NCBI GenBank assembly: GCA_900768075.1
Contig: CAAGBN010000064.1
Coordinates: 1 to 64,000, forward strand
Direction: 5' to 3'
Length of the DNA stretch: 64,000 nt
Origin: Clostridia bacterium
Lineage (GTDB): Bacteria > Bacillota > Clostridia > Oscillospirales > Acutalibacteraceae
Position numbers and translations under genes: made by a program
Shown here: positions 53,258 to 61,774 of the stretch, in pieces
How the letters are laid out: each line of letters opens with the position of its first letter
Numbering within the stretch: the stretch's first letter is position 1
Notes under the pieces: generated by a model
The model's input: only the letters and a program-made list of their open reading frames with translations
Told to the model about the DNA's origin: nothing
The model's database searches: none

Positions 53258-53842
53258 TTATTCTGCTTTCTTTTTGTGTAGCTTTTCTTTGATAAATGCT
53301 TTAGCTTTGCCGATGAAATCCATAAACTTATCTTTCGGTACAAATGCGATGAAAAGACCGACTATGAGCATTAACCAAAACATTACAGTGAGAAGTTCAA
53401 GGTGATATTCCTCAATAAAATATTTGTAACTGTAACCGTAGTCCCAAGTGTGCTGATATGACTCTGTTTCGTAATGGTAATACATGAACGGAACAGGAAC
53501 TTTAACAAAACGGGATATTACATATATAACAAAATTGCCTGCAAACCCGAATCCTGCTACACACAAAGAAATAATTTTGTTTATTATAGTGCCTGCAATA
53601 GAGTTGACAGATTTGCTTTTGATAGGTGCAGGCGACTCGCCTTTATAATCATCATTTAAAAGATAGTCGGCAGATACACCGAATAGCTTGCTGAGTTGTA
53701 GAATGTTTGATGCATCGGGCAGGGCAGAGCCTACCTCCCAACGAGATACAGCCTGACGTGATACACCGAGCCGTTCAGCTAATTCTTCCTGAGACATATT
53801 ACGGGCTTTTCTTAAATTTACAATTTTTTCTGACAGTTTCAT
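53258..53842 (-). CDS. XRE-family regulator with two transmembrane helices
   Basis: 194 residues. The N-terminal helix-turn-helix is IVNLRKARNMSQEELAERLG and VSRQAVSRWEVGSALPD (about 8-45). Then a linker (about 70-85), one helix at about 85-112 and another at about 150-168, with a Lys-rich tail. A membrane-linked DNA-binding protein is inferred. AAGGAGG precedes the ATG. Target genes are unknown; a short membrane protein lies upstream on the same strand. Confidence 0.83.
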   Translation of the reverse strand: MKLSEKIVNLRKARNMSQEELAERLGVSRQAVSRWEVGSALPDASNILQLSKLFGVSADYLLNDDYKGESPAPIKSKSVNSIAGTIINKIISLCVAGFGFAGNFVIYVISRFVKVPVPFMYYHYETESYQHTWDYGYSYKYFIEEYHLELLTVMFWLMLIVGLFIAFVPKDKFMDFIGKAKAFIKEKLHKKKAE

Positions 53843-53965
53843 AATAAAACCTCCTTGGTTTTGGTAGGTTAATTGTAGCAGTTTGAGTCTGCGAACTCCA
53901 CCGCAACTGCTTTACAAATGCGCAACAAGAGTTTACATCCATAAAAATAACCGCCATAAAGACGG

Positions 53966-54277
53966 TTAAGATAGTCTTGTAAGTGGCTTTTCGATGTTGT
54001 ATCCGTCGCTTTCACTAAAGGACATATCGACAGAGCCAAAAGGAAAATAATGAATGGTATAGTATGCTTTTTCATCGGAATAATCGGTTACGTTTACATA
54101 TACAGCCACAAGAGGGAGCTTGCTTGAATATACACCCTCAGATTGACTTTCAATAGCTTCATAGGTAGTGTTTGGCATATCAAAATCGCAGGAAACAATG
54201 AGGTTTGCAGAGAATATCCTGAGGATTATTATGAGGACAAAAGCTATAAGAATAACCGTCTTGATGAGTTTCTTCAC
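53966..54277 (-). CDS. Small membrane-anchored protein of unknown function
   Basis: 103 residues from a GTG start with AAAGGAGTG upstream. The N-terminal hydrophobic segment (LIKTVILIAFVLIIILRIF) could be a signal anchor. The rest is predicted extracytoplasmic beta-rich (LPLVAVYVNVTDYSDEKAYYTIHYFPFG). No family is recognised. It lies between the XRE regulator and the metallophosphoesterase, on the same strand. Confidence 0.62.
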   Translation of the reverse strand: MKKLIKTVILIAFVLIIILRIFSANLIVSCDFDMPNTTYEAIESQSEGVYSSKLPLVAVYVNVTDYSDEKAYYTIHYFPFGSVDMSFSESDGYNIEKPLTRLS

Positions 54278-54384
54278 AAAATCACTCCTTTATCGGGGCT
54301 TGCAAAAACTGTAAGTGGCGGGAAAAACTGTTGTTGCCTGAAAATTATCCCGCAATTCTGCCTTCTGCACTATGCGTTCTGCAT

Positions 54385-55080
54385 TTATCTTGTAACCACT
54401 TCGCCTGTTTTGGCGTTGATGATGTTGTTGAATACACAGGTGTGGCTTGAGGAAATGAATTTATCCATATGCAGTGAGCCGAAGTACCAATGCTTGAATT
54501 TGCAGATACGGCTTACGTCCTCGAGATAGGTGTTGATAGCAGTAATGCTGGCATCTGAGCCCGAGTGAAGCATAAGGAAATCCTTGATTTTTGCAGGGGG
54601 CTCATGGGTTATGATAAGGTCAATCTTACCGCCATATTTCTGCAGGTTTTCTACACCCTCAACAAGCTCCTCACGGGTAGGAATTTCAAGGTCTGACCAG
54701 GTGTCCATTTCAAAGCGGATGTCAATGTCGGGGCTTTCTCCGCCACCCATAGTGAAGATTTTAGTGCCCTCAATTTCAAAAACCTGGCCGCGCATAAGAT
54801 GGAAGATGTTAGCTGCTATGTGGTGTACCTTGCCACCGTTCCACTTTTTGATCTTGATGGAATTCAGCATATCGAAGTTTTCGTGAGTGCCGTCAACGAA
54901 GCATATATTAAATTTTTTCTTGCTGAGCTTTTTGAGCACATTGATTTCTTCTTTTGAGCCGTTCCAGAGGAAGCCGAAATCACCGCAGACAATAAGAGTA
55001 TCACCCTGTTTGAGGTTTTTAAGTCTCGGGTCGCTGAATCTTGAAGCGATGCCGTGAGTGTCACCGGTAACATATATCAT
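54385..55080 (-). CDS. Metallophosphoesterase (calcineurin-like)
   Basis: 231 residues. The metal-binding blocks are GDTHG (7-11), CGDFGFLW, DGTHENFD, ITHEPP and the C-terminal WYFGSLHMD. These are the five blocks of the calcineurin-like family. Cytoplasmic, no signal peptide. The substrate is unknown; relatives in Clostridia are annotated as generic phosphohydrolases. It is divergent from the carboxypeptidase-like gene. Confidence 0.87.
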   Translation of the reverse strand: MIYVTGDTHGIASRFSDPRLKNLKQGDTLIVCGDFGFLWNGSKEEINVLKKLSKKKFNICFVDGTHENFDMLNSIKIKKWNGGKVHHIAANIFHLMRGQVFEIEGTKIFTMGGGESPDIDIRFEMDTWSDLEIPTREELVEGVENLQKYGGKIDLIITHEPPAKIKDFLMLHSGSDASITAINTYLEDVSRICKFKHWYFGSLHMDKFISSSHTCVFNNIINAKTGEVVTR

Positions 55081-55271
55081 ATTTTCACAACCGTTTCTTT
55101 AATATAATATTTTACAAAAAAGTTATTTTAGGGTCTGTACATTTTACAGTCTAATTGATATAATAAAGAATAAACATAACTCTGATATGTTTCTATTATT
55201 CTATCATAACTTTTCTGTGATTGCAAATATATATGATAAATTTCAAAAAAATTACACATGAGGTGGCTATA

Positions 55272-56708
55272 ATGAAAAAAACAGTTTCATTTTTAATTGC
55301 TATTTTATTGGTGCTTTCCGCCTTCGCGGGTGTATTTTCAGTGAGTGCAACCTTTGCAGGTGAGGAGGTAACGGGCAATCTTGTCTCGAGAGTTTATTAT
55401 CTGCAGAGTCTTGATGACGGAACAGTTTTCTTTGAAAAGAATGCAGACAAGAAGATGCCTGCTGCAGCGTTCATCAAGCTTATTGCGGCTGTGGTTGCTA
55501 TTGAAAAGTGGGGCAACCTTGATGAAACAGTCACCGTTACAAAAGAAAATCTTTCACTTGTTAAATACGATTACGGTATAAAAACCGCTTTTTATAAAGA
55601 GGGCGAAAAGGTCAGCAAAAAGGAGCTTATTAACTGCCTTGTTGTTTACAGTGCCAACGATGCCGTCAGTATTATTGCCCACGAGGTTTCAGGCTCACGT
55701 GAGGCTTTTATTGCAGAAATGCAGGCTCTTGCAGAAAAGGCAGGCTGTACATCAACTCAGGTTAAGAATATTCACGGCTTCGATGAAGACGGTCAGTATA
55801 CAACTGCGAAAGATATAGCTACACTTATGAAGTATGCAACAGGATATCCTGCATTTTCAGAGGCAATATCGGCAGACAGTGTAACTCTTAAGGCTACATC
55901 TGAAAACGAAGAAAGAACCTATAAGTCGAGCAACAAAATGAAAATGTCTTCTATTTCCGACTATTATCATCAGTCGGTAACGGGCGGCAAATATACAGCA
56001 ACAGAGAAAGCAGGAGAGTGTGCAGCCGTTGTGACAAATATGGACGGTTACTCATATCTTGCAATTACTCTCGGAGGTAAGCTCAAGGATATTGACAGAG
56101 ACGGTATCAACGAAAATACCTGCTTTACAGATATAAAGAAAATGCTTAATTGGGTCTATGAGAATATCAGATACAGAGTGATTGCTTCTCCTGACCAGGG
56201 TGTGGCATATGTCAATGTAACTGCAGGTAAGGATGCTGACAAAATCAGACTCATTCCCGAAAAGGAAATATCTGCTCTCGTGCCTGCCAGTGTAACACCT
56301 GCTTCTGTTATGTTCGAGGTTGTTGAAGGCTCAGTTGCAAAGAAAATCACTGCACCTGTTGAAGCAGGCGAAATACTCGGTCAGGCTAAGGTTTATTATG
56401 CAGGTGAAGAACTCACTACTGTAAATCTTGTGGCAGCACAGACTGTAAAAAGAAGCTTTACAGGCCTTATAATGTCGGGCGTTTCCGCATTGGTGGGTTC
56501 AACATTCTTTATGGTTATGACAATTCTGCTTTTCCTTGCAGCAGCAGGCTATCTTGTTTATATCTTGTCAGGCTTTTACGGCTGGGATAAGAAATTTGAA
56601 AAGCTTATGGCTGAAAACAAGAAAGCACCTGCAAAAAAGAGTACTGCTAAGAAAGCACCTGTAAAAGGCACTGCAAAGAAACAGCCGCCTAAAAATATCA
56701 AAAAATAA
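55272..56708 (+). CDS. D-alanyl-D-alanine carboxypeptidase-like (S11) protein with altered active site
   Basis: 478 residues from ATG 55272 (GAGGTGG upstream). Signal peptide about 1-26. The S11 domain is recognisable: EKNADKKMPAAAFIKLIAAV aligns with the SxxK block, but the Ser is Ala66 while Lys69 remains. SAN (127-129) matches SxN. GGKYTATEKAGEC aligns with the KTG block as KYT. A C-terminal transmembrane helix (about 410-440) and a Lys/Pro/Ala-rich tail follow. Without the Ser it is probably not a carboxypeptidase and may bind peptidoglycan or regulate. The next gene follows 47 bases later. Confidence 0.83.
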   Translation: MKKTVSFLIAILLVLSAFAGVFSVSATFAGEEVTGNLVSRVYYLQSLDDGTVFFEKNADKKMPAAAFIKLIAAVVAIEKWGNLDETVTVTKENLSLVKYDYGIKTAFYKEGEKVSKKELINCLVVYSANDAVSIIAHEVSGSREAFIAEMQALAEKAGCTSTQVKNIHGFDEDGQYTTAKDIATLMKYATGYPAFSEAISADSVTLKATSENEERTYKSSNKMKMSSISDYYHQSVTGGKYTATEKAGECAAVVTNMDGYSYLAITLGGKLKDIDRDGINENTCFTDIKKMLNWVYENIRYRVIASPDQGVAYVNVTAGKDADKIRLIPEKEISALVPASVTPASVMFEVVEGSVAKKITAPVEAGEILGQAKVYYAGEELTTVNLVAAQTVKRSFTGLIMSGVSALVGSTFFMVMTILLFLAAAGYLVYILSGFYGWDKKFEKLMAENKKAPAKKSTAKKAPVKGTAKKQPPKNIKK

Positions 56709-56755
56709 GCATATATGTTAACTGACTATATGACTTTGACGAAAGGGATTGAAAT

Positions 56756-59700
56756 ATGAAAAGATACTTCAGAATGCTGATATGTTTTGCAGTTGCTTTT
56801 GTTTGCAGTATCTGCGTTTTTTCGGCTGAGACCAAGGTCTTTGCTGCAGATGATGAAAACTGGGTTGCTGCTTGGGGAACTGCACCGACGGAAATTAATA
56901 TGAACGGTATGAGTGTGGTCGGTTCTATTGTCGGCGATGTTACAGTGCGTGTGATAATTACTCCTACTGCAAGCGGTGAAAAATTCAGAATCAAGCTGTC
57001 AAACCATTACGGTACACAGCCACTTAATATAAAGGGCACAACCGTAGCTTACAGTAAGGGTAACTCAAAAATTGATACAAGTGCAGGCTCATTGAAGGCA
57101 ATTACTTTTAATGAGGGCTCATTGGAGGTAAGCGTTGCTCCCGGTGATGAAATATATTCCGACCCTGTTTCTTTGCCAATAAGAGCAAATGAGCCTATTG
57201 CTATCAGTATGTTCATCAATGAATATCAGGATGTCGGCACTATGGGCCTTTCAGGTGCAACATCATACTTTACAACAGGCGATGCAACAAGAGTTGAAAA
57301 CTATGACAAGCTGACAGAGGTTTTTGACGAGCAGGATATGCTTGATATTATGTCAAAGGTCTTGGAGGGCTTTACAGGTAACAGCACTCTTGATATCAAG
57401 CTCGCTTATAGTTTCATTAAGTTTGTTCCTGCTATAGAGAGTCTTGATGTGCTCACAGACAGCACAGGCTACAGTATTGTTGTAGCAGGTGACTCAACAG
57501 TTGCAAATGAATTCCCTTATTATCTCGGACAGGCTATTGTACAGCAGGATAACATAGAAAACATAGGTGTTGTCGGCAAGGGTATTGTCGGTAACAGCCT
57601 GACAATAAACGACTTAGGTCTCGGCGCACAGATATATGCAGATTCTCTCAGAGACCGTCTTAAAAGAGACGTACTGTCTCAGTCGGGGGTTGAGTATGTA
57701 ATCTTAAAAATAGGCGCAAACGATATCATATTCCCTGTTTCAAACGACATCAGAATACAGTATCCAGATATGCCGATGCCTACAGCTGAGGATATCATAG
57801 GCGCTTTTCAGAGAATCTTCAGAGACTGTCACCAGGCAGGTATAAAGGTTATTGTAACAAGTATTACTCAGTGGAAGGGCAACAACCGTGACTATTTCGA
57901 TAGTGGTGCTCAGTACATAAGAACTGAGGAAGAATTCAGAAGTGACTGGAAAATCGCTCAGGAAGTAAACGAGTGGCTTGCCACCACAACGGAACATGAC
58001 GGCTTTGTTGATCTGACAGAGATTTCAGCTAACCCTCTCGATAAGGATGCACTTCTTACAGAATACACAACTGACGGTATGAATCCTTCTGATGAATGTC
58101 AGAGATTCTGGGCAAATTATTTCCCTCGCTCACTTATCGGTGTAGGCTCAAAGCCCGGTAGTGTAAGAATCAAGGAACAGCAGCACAGTATGTTTGCAGG
58201 TGAGCAGAAGCAGATTGTTGCAGAGGTGCTTCCCGAAACAGCTTTAGATAAGAGTCTCACATGGGAAAGCTCAGATCCTGCAGTTGCAAGCGTTGATGAA
58301 AACGGTGTTGTTACTGCTATCGGTAACGGTACAGCTGTGATTTCCTGCAGAACAGTAGTTGGTGGCTATAAGGCTTCTTGTACTGTATCGGTTTCAACTA
58401 AGCCCGAAAGCATTGTGCTTGATTACACTGAACGTGATATCTACACAACAAAGAGCGTAACTCTTGAAGCTATAGTTTTACCTGAAACTGCAAACGACAG
58501 AAGCGTTAAATGGACAACAAGCAATAAGCTAGTTGCAACAGTTGATAAAAACGGCAAGGTTACAGGTGTCGGCACAGGTACTGCTATGATAACCGCAACA
58601 ACAAATGTCGGCGGTTTAAAAGCAACTTGCATTATAAATGTAACGAAAAAGAGAGAGGTTCAGGCAGTAACGATTACTTGTAACGGTGACCCTGTAACAT
58701 CAAAAACTCTCTATCTCAATGATAATCCGAGAACTGTTTTTCAGTATACGGTTTCACCCACAAATGCAAACTTCAAAGATGTAATCTGGTCAAGCTCTGA
58801 CCCCAAGGTTGCAACTGTTGACCCTCTCGGTAATATAAAGGCTGTTTCAGAGGGCGTTACAGCAATCAAATGCACAAGTGAGGATAACCCTTATGCAGTG
58901 GCTACCTGTACAGTGTATGTAAAGATAAAAGTTATGGGTGTTGAAATAAGCAACAGCGAAATTAGCATTTTCGAAACAAAGTCAAAATCTCTTTCTGCTG
59001 ATGTTTTGCCTGAGAGCGCAAGCAATAAAAAGCTCCAATGGTCATCATCAGATGAAAGTATTGCAACAGTTAATGAAAACGGCAAGGTTACAGGCGTCAA
59101 GCCCGGTACTGCAACTATAACTGTAAAAGCAGGTAACGGCAGATTCTCTGCAAGCTGTAAGGTGACAGTAAAGCGTGTGGTTTACAGCGAAAAGATAAAG
59201 CTCAATAAAACCTCCATCACTCTCGATGACGGAAAGAAATTTGAGATGAGTGCTACGGTTTACCCTGAGAATACCACAACAAAAACTGTTACATGGTCAT
59301 CTGGTGACACAAAGATTGTCAAGATAGATTCCTACGGTGAAATTACAGCTGTTAACCCGGGAACTGCATATATTTATTGCAAGACCAAAGACAGCGGTGT
59401 TACTGCTAAATGTAAGGTCACAGTTAAAGCAGTAAAGGCAACATCAATAAGCTTTGCTTCATCATCGACAACTATAGAGTATTCTAAAACAAAAACTCTT
59501 ACAGCTACCTTCAAGCCCTCAAATACATCAGACAAAACTCTCAAGTGGTCTTCAAGTAATCCGAAGGTTGTAAGCGTTGATAAAAACGGTAAAATCAAGG
59601 GTCTTAAGGCGGGTCAGAGTGCCGTTATCACAGCAACAACCAAAGACGGCAAGCTCACTGCTAAGATTACTGTTAAGGTCAATCCTATAGGTGTATCAAA

Positions 59701-60187
59701 AATCACACTTAACAGAACATCACAGACTCTGAGTAAGGGTAAGACCTTCACTCTTGTTGCAACAGTCAAGCCTGCAAATGCAACCAATAAGACTCTCACC
59801 TGGACTTCGAGCAATCCAAAGGTTGCAACAGTTGATAAAAACGGTAAGGTTACTGCACTCAAAAACGGTACCACAACAATTACCTGTAAATCAGCTAACG
59901 GCAAAAAGGCAACTTGCACCGTGACTGTAAAAAAGATAAGTGTTACAGATATTCAGCTTGACAAGAGAAGCGTTCTTGTTGATAAGGGTGCAACATTCAC
60001 GATAGTTGCTACTATCGTTCCGGGCAATGCGACAAATCAGAAGGTGACCTGGTCAAGCTCAGACAAGAGTGTTGCAAAGGTTTCTTCAAGCGGTAAGGTT
60101 ACTGCTGTTTCAGTAGGTGTGTGCCAGATAACGGCGACAACTGCCGACGGCGGACATACTGCAGTTTGTATGATAACAGTTAAATAA
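56756..60187 (+). CDS. Secreted SGNH-hydrolase-like protein with eight Big_2 Ig-like repeats
   Basis: 1143 residues. Signal peptide about 1-31. A jelly-roll-like region (NWVAAWGTAPTE) precedes the SGNH domain: block I VVAGDST (Ser247), block II GVVGKGIVGN, block III KIGANDI (Asn322). Block V is TDGMNPSDE, with Asn443 where the catalytic His is expected. From about 465 to the end there are eight Big_2 domains, each near 85 residues, with repeats such as SSNPKVATVDKNGKVT. There is no sortase signal. GDSL esterase activity is uncertain because of the His change. A carbohydrate- or wall-binding role is inferred. Confidence 0.85.
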   Translation: MKRYFRMLICFAVAFVCSICVFSAETKVFAADDENWVAAWGTAPTEINMNGMSVVGSIVGDVTVRVIITPTASGEKFRIKLSNHYGTQPLNIKGTTVAYSKGNSKIDTSAGSLKAITFNEGSLEVSVAPGDEIYSDPVSLPIRANEPIAISMFINEYQDVGTMGLSGATSYFTTGDATRVENYDKLTEVFDEQDMLDIMSKVLEGFTGNSTLDIKLAYSFIKFVPAIESLDVLTDSTGYSIVVAGDSTVANEFPYYLGQAIVQQDNIENIGVVGKGIVGNSLTINDLGLGAQIYADSLRDRLKRDVLSQSGVEYVILKIGANDIIFPVSNDIRIQYPDMPMPTAEDIIGAFQRIFRDCHQAGIKVIVTSITQWKGNNRDYFDSGAQYIRTEEEFRSDWKIAQEVNEWLATTTEHDGFVDLTEISANPLDKDALLTEYTTDGMNPSDECQRFWANYFPRSLIGVGSKPGSVRIKEQQHSMFAGEQKQIVAEVLPETALDKSLTWESSDPAVASVDENGVVTAIGNGTAVISCRTVVGGYKASCTVSVSTKPESIVLDYTERDIYTTKSVTLEAIVLPETANDRSVKWTTSNKLVATVDKNGKVTGVGTGTAMITATTNVGGLKATCIINVTKKREVQAVTITCNGDPVTSKTLYLNDNPRTVFQYTVSPTNANFKDVIWSSSDPKVATVDPLGNIKAVSEGVTAIKCTSEDNPYAVATCTVYVKIKVMGVEISNSEISIFETKSKSLSADVLPESASNKKLQWSSSDESIATVNENGKVTGVKPGTATITVKAGNGRFSASCKVTVKRVVYSEKIKLNKTSITLDDGKKFEMSATVYPENTTTKTVTWSSGDTKIVKIDSYGEITAVNPGTAYIYCKTKDSGVTAKCKVTVKAVKATSISFASSSTTIEYSKTKTLTATFKPSNTSDKTLKWSSSNPKVVSVDKNGKIKGLKAGQSAVITATTKDGKLTAKITVKVNPIGVSKITLNRTSQTLSKGKTFTLVATVKPANATNKTLTWTSSNPKVATVDKNGKVTALKNGTTTITCKSANGKKATCTVTVKKISVTDIQLDKRSVLVDKGATFTIVATIVPGNATNQKVTWSSSDKSVAKVSSSGKVTAVSVGVCQITATTADGGHTAVCMITVK

Positions 60188-60190
60188 GCA

Positions 60191-60225
60191 AAGGGGATAG
60201 CTTCGGCTATCCCTTATGTTTTTAG
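60191..60225 (+). terminator. Intrinsic terminator after the Big_2 gene
   Basis: GGGATAGC, TTCG, GCTATCCC (60194-60213), then TTATGTTTTT. Confidence 0.87.
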
Positions 60226-60244
60226 TCTGCGGTGACTGTGGGGT

Positions 60245-60331
60245 GGGGGCTCAGGCAAAATCACCACAGGTGATTTTGTGGGGCGGCACTTTCGTGCCGC
60301 CCTGCCGAATTTCATTCGGCCCTGAGCCCCC
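60245..60331. repeat. Cloverleaf-type interspersed element, copy 3
   Basis: The outer stem is GGGGGCTCAGG (60245-60255) with CCTGAGCCCCC (60321-60331), 11 bp perfect. Hairpin 1 is CAAAATCACC/GGTGATTTTG, loop ACA (60256-60278). Hairpin 2 is GGGCGGCAC/GTGCCGCCC (60281-60302). Hairpin 3 is GCCGAAT/ATTCGGC, loop TTC (60304-60320). All arms pair without mismatch. It lies 48 bases upstream of the radical SAM start. Confidence 0.87.
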
Positions 60332-60378
60332 CCTTGCAGAAACTTACCTCTTATGCTAAAATATCCACGGTGATTAAA

Positions 60379-61251
60379 ATGAAATGTTACAGTTGTCCGC
60401 GAATGTGCGGTGCAGACAGAGAAAAGGAAAAAGGCTATTGCCGTATGCCTGATGAGTTTGTGGTAGCAAGAGCAGGTCTTCACTTTTGGGAAGAGCCTCC
60501 TATAAGCGGTGAAAACGGCAGTGGTACAGTGTTTTTCTCGGGCTGCAATTTAGGTTGTGTATATTGTCAGAATTACGAAATCAGCCACGAAAACATCGGT
60601 AAAGCAATCAGCAATGAAAGATTACTTGAAATATTCGGTGAGCTTAAGGATAAAGGCGCACATAATATCAATCTTGTAAATCCGACACACTATGCTGAAA
60701 GGCTGACAGAGCTTCTGACGAAATTCGGGAAAGCTTTGCCTGTGGTTTATAATTCTTCGGGATATGAAAATGTCGAAACACTGCAAAAGCTTGAAGGGTT
60801 AGCCGATATATATCTGCCTGACCTTAAATATATAAGCTGTGAAAAATCAAAGAAGTACTCATCGGCTGAAAACTATTTCGACTTTGCTTCAAAGGCACTC
60901 ATTGAAATGAAAAAGCAGTGTAGCGAAAATGTTTTCGATGAAAACGGTATAATGCAAAAAGGTATGATTGTAAGACATCTGATTCTGCCTAAAAATACAA
61001 ATCAGAGCATTGAAATATTAAAGTGGATTTATAGTAATCTCGGCTCAGATACAGCAATCAGCCTTATGGCGCAGTATACACCCTACGGCAAAATTGAAAA
61101 TTATCCTGAGCTTCAGCGTAAAATTACAGAAAGAGAATATAACAAGGTGCTGACCTTTGCAGAAGAGTTAGGCTTTGAAAATATTTATTCTCAGGATTTT
61201 GATTCATCATCAGAGAAATTCATTCCTGATTTTGATTTGACAGGCGTATGA
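60379..61251 (+). CDS. Radical SAM protein, PflA-related (COG1313 type)
   Basis: 290 residues from ATG 60379 (GGTGA upstream). The N-terminal Cys cluster is CYSCPRMCGADREKEKGYC. The radical SAM motif is FFSGCNLGCVYCQNYEIS (CxxxCxxC). HNINLVNPTHYAE and PDLKY follow. This family is often annotated as putative PFL-activating enzyme, but members are distinct from PflA and their substrate is not settled. It is not next to a glycyl-radical enzyme here. An in-frame extension upstream would run through the cloverleaf repeat and is rejected. Confidence 0.87.
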   Translation: MKCYSCPRMCGADREKEKGYCRMPDEFVVARAGLHFWEEPPISGENGSGTVFFSGCNLGCVYCQNYEISHENIGKAISNERLLEIFGELKDKGAHNINLVNPTHYAERLTELLTKFGKALPVVYNSSGYENVETLQKLEGLADIYLPDLKYISCEKSKKYSSAENYFDFASKALIEMKKQCSENVFDENGIMQKGMIVRHLILPKNTNQSIEILKWIYSNLGSDTAISLMAQYTPYGKIENYPELQRKITEREYNKVLTFAEELGFENIYSQDFDSSSEKFIPDFDLTGV

Positions 61252-61266
61252 GTCTTGTGGTACAAT
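61237..61266 (+). promoter_or_regulatory. Sigma-A-type promoter of mscL-proC, inside the end of the radical SAM gene
   Basis: TTGACA (61237-61242), 18-base spacer, TACAAT (61261-61266). The -35 box lies within the last codons of the preceding gene. Confidence 0.72.
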
Positions 61267-61297
61267 ATGACATAATAATTTTAGGAGGAATATAAAA

Positions 61298-61771
61298 ATG
61301 AAAGGATTTTTCGGAGAATTCAAAAAATTTATAATGAGAGGCAATGTTATTGACCTTGCAGTCGGTGTTATTATCGGTGGTGCTTTTCAGGCAATCGTAA
61401 ACTCACTCGTTAATGATATCGTTTCACCTGTGCTTTCACTTGCGACTAAGGGTGTTAACTTTGCTGATAAGTTTATTGTTCTTACAAAAGACGAGGTTGC
61501 ATTTGCAACAGTTGAAGCTGCTAAAGAAGCAGGCTATGCAACACTTAATTACGGTGGATTTATCACTGCTATAATCAACTTTGTCATTATGGCATTTGTT
61601 ATTTTCCTGCTTGTTAAGACTATCAATAAGATTTCAGATATGGGCAAGAAAAAGGAAGAAGCAGCTCCTGCTGAGCCCACAACAAAGGTTTGCCCCTTCT
61701 GTCAGAGTGAAATCAGCATCAAGGCTGTTAAATGTCCCAACTGTACATCAGACATTCCTGAGGAGGAATAA
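61298..61771 (+). CDS. mscL: Large-conductance mechanosensitive channel with C-terminal zinc ribbon
   Basis: 157 residues. The N-terminal GEFKKFIMRGNVIDLAVGVIIG and second helix FGGFITAIINFVIMAFVIF-like segment (YGGFITAIINFVIMAFVIFL) are MscL. After KKEEAAPAEPTTK the tail carries CPFC...CPNC, a zinc-ribbon. MscL opens under membrane tension during hypo-osmotic shock. Length exceeds a minimal MscL by this tail. AGGAGG precedes the ATG, and proC follows by three bases. Confidence 0.93.
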   Translation: MKGFFGEFKKFIMRGNVIDLAVGVIIGGAFQAIVNSLVNDIVSPVLSLATKGVNFADKFIVLTKDEVAFATVEAAKEAGYATLNYGGFITAIINFVIMAFVIFLLVKTINKISDMGKKKEEAAPAEPTTKVCPFCQSEISIKAVKCPNCTSDIPEEE

Positions 61772-61774
61772 TCA

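Noticed and set aside
58160..60180. Tandem DNA repeat or CRISPR-like structure
   Set aside because: These are diverged protein repeats (Big_2 domains) in one reading frame, not direct DNA repeats with spacers.
60245..60331. tRNA gene at the cloverleaf element
   Set aside because: The cloverleaf shape is only superficial: there is no acceptor stem of the right length, no TTC-type T loop, no anticodon arm and no CCA-compatible end.
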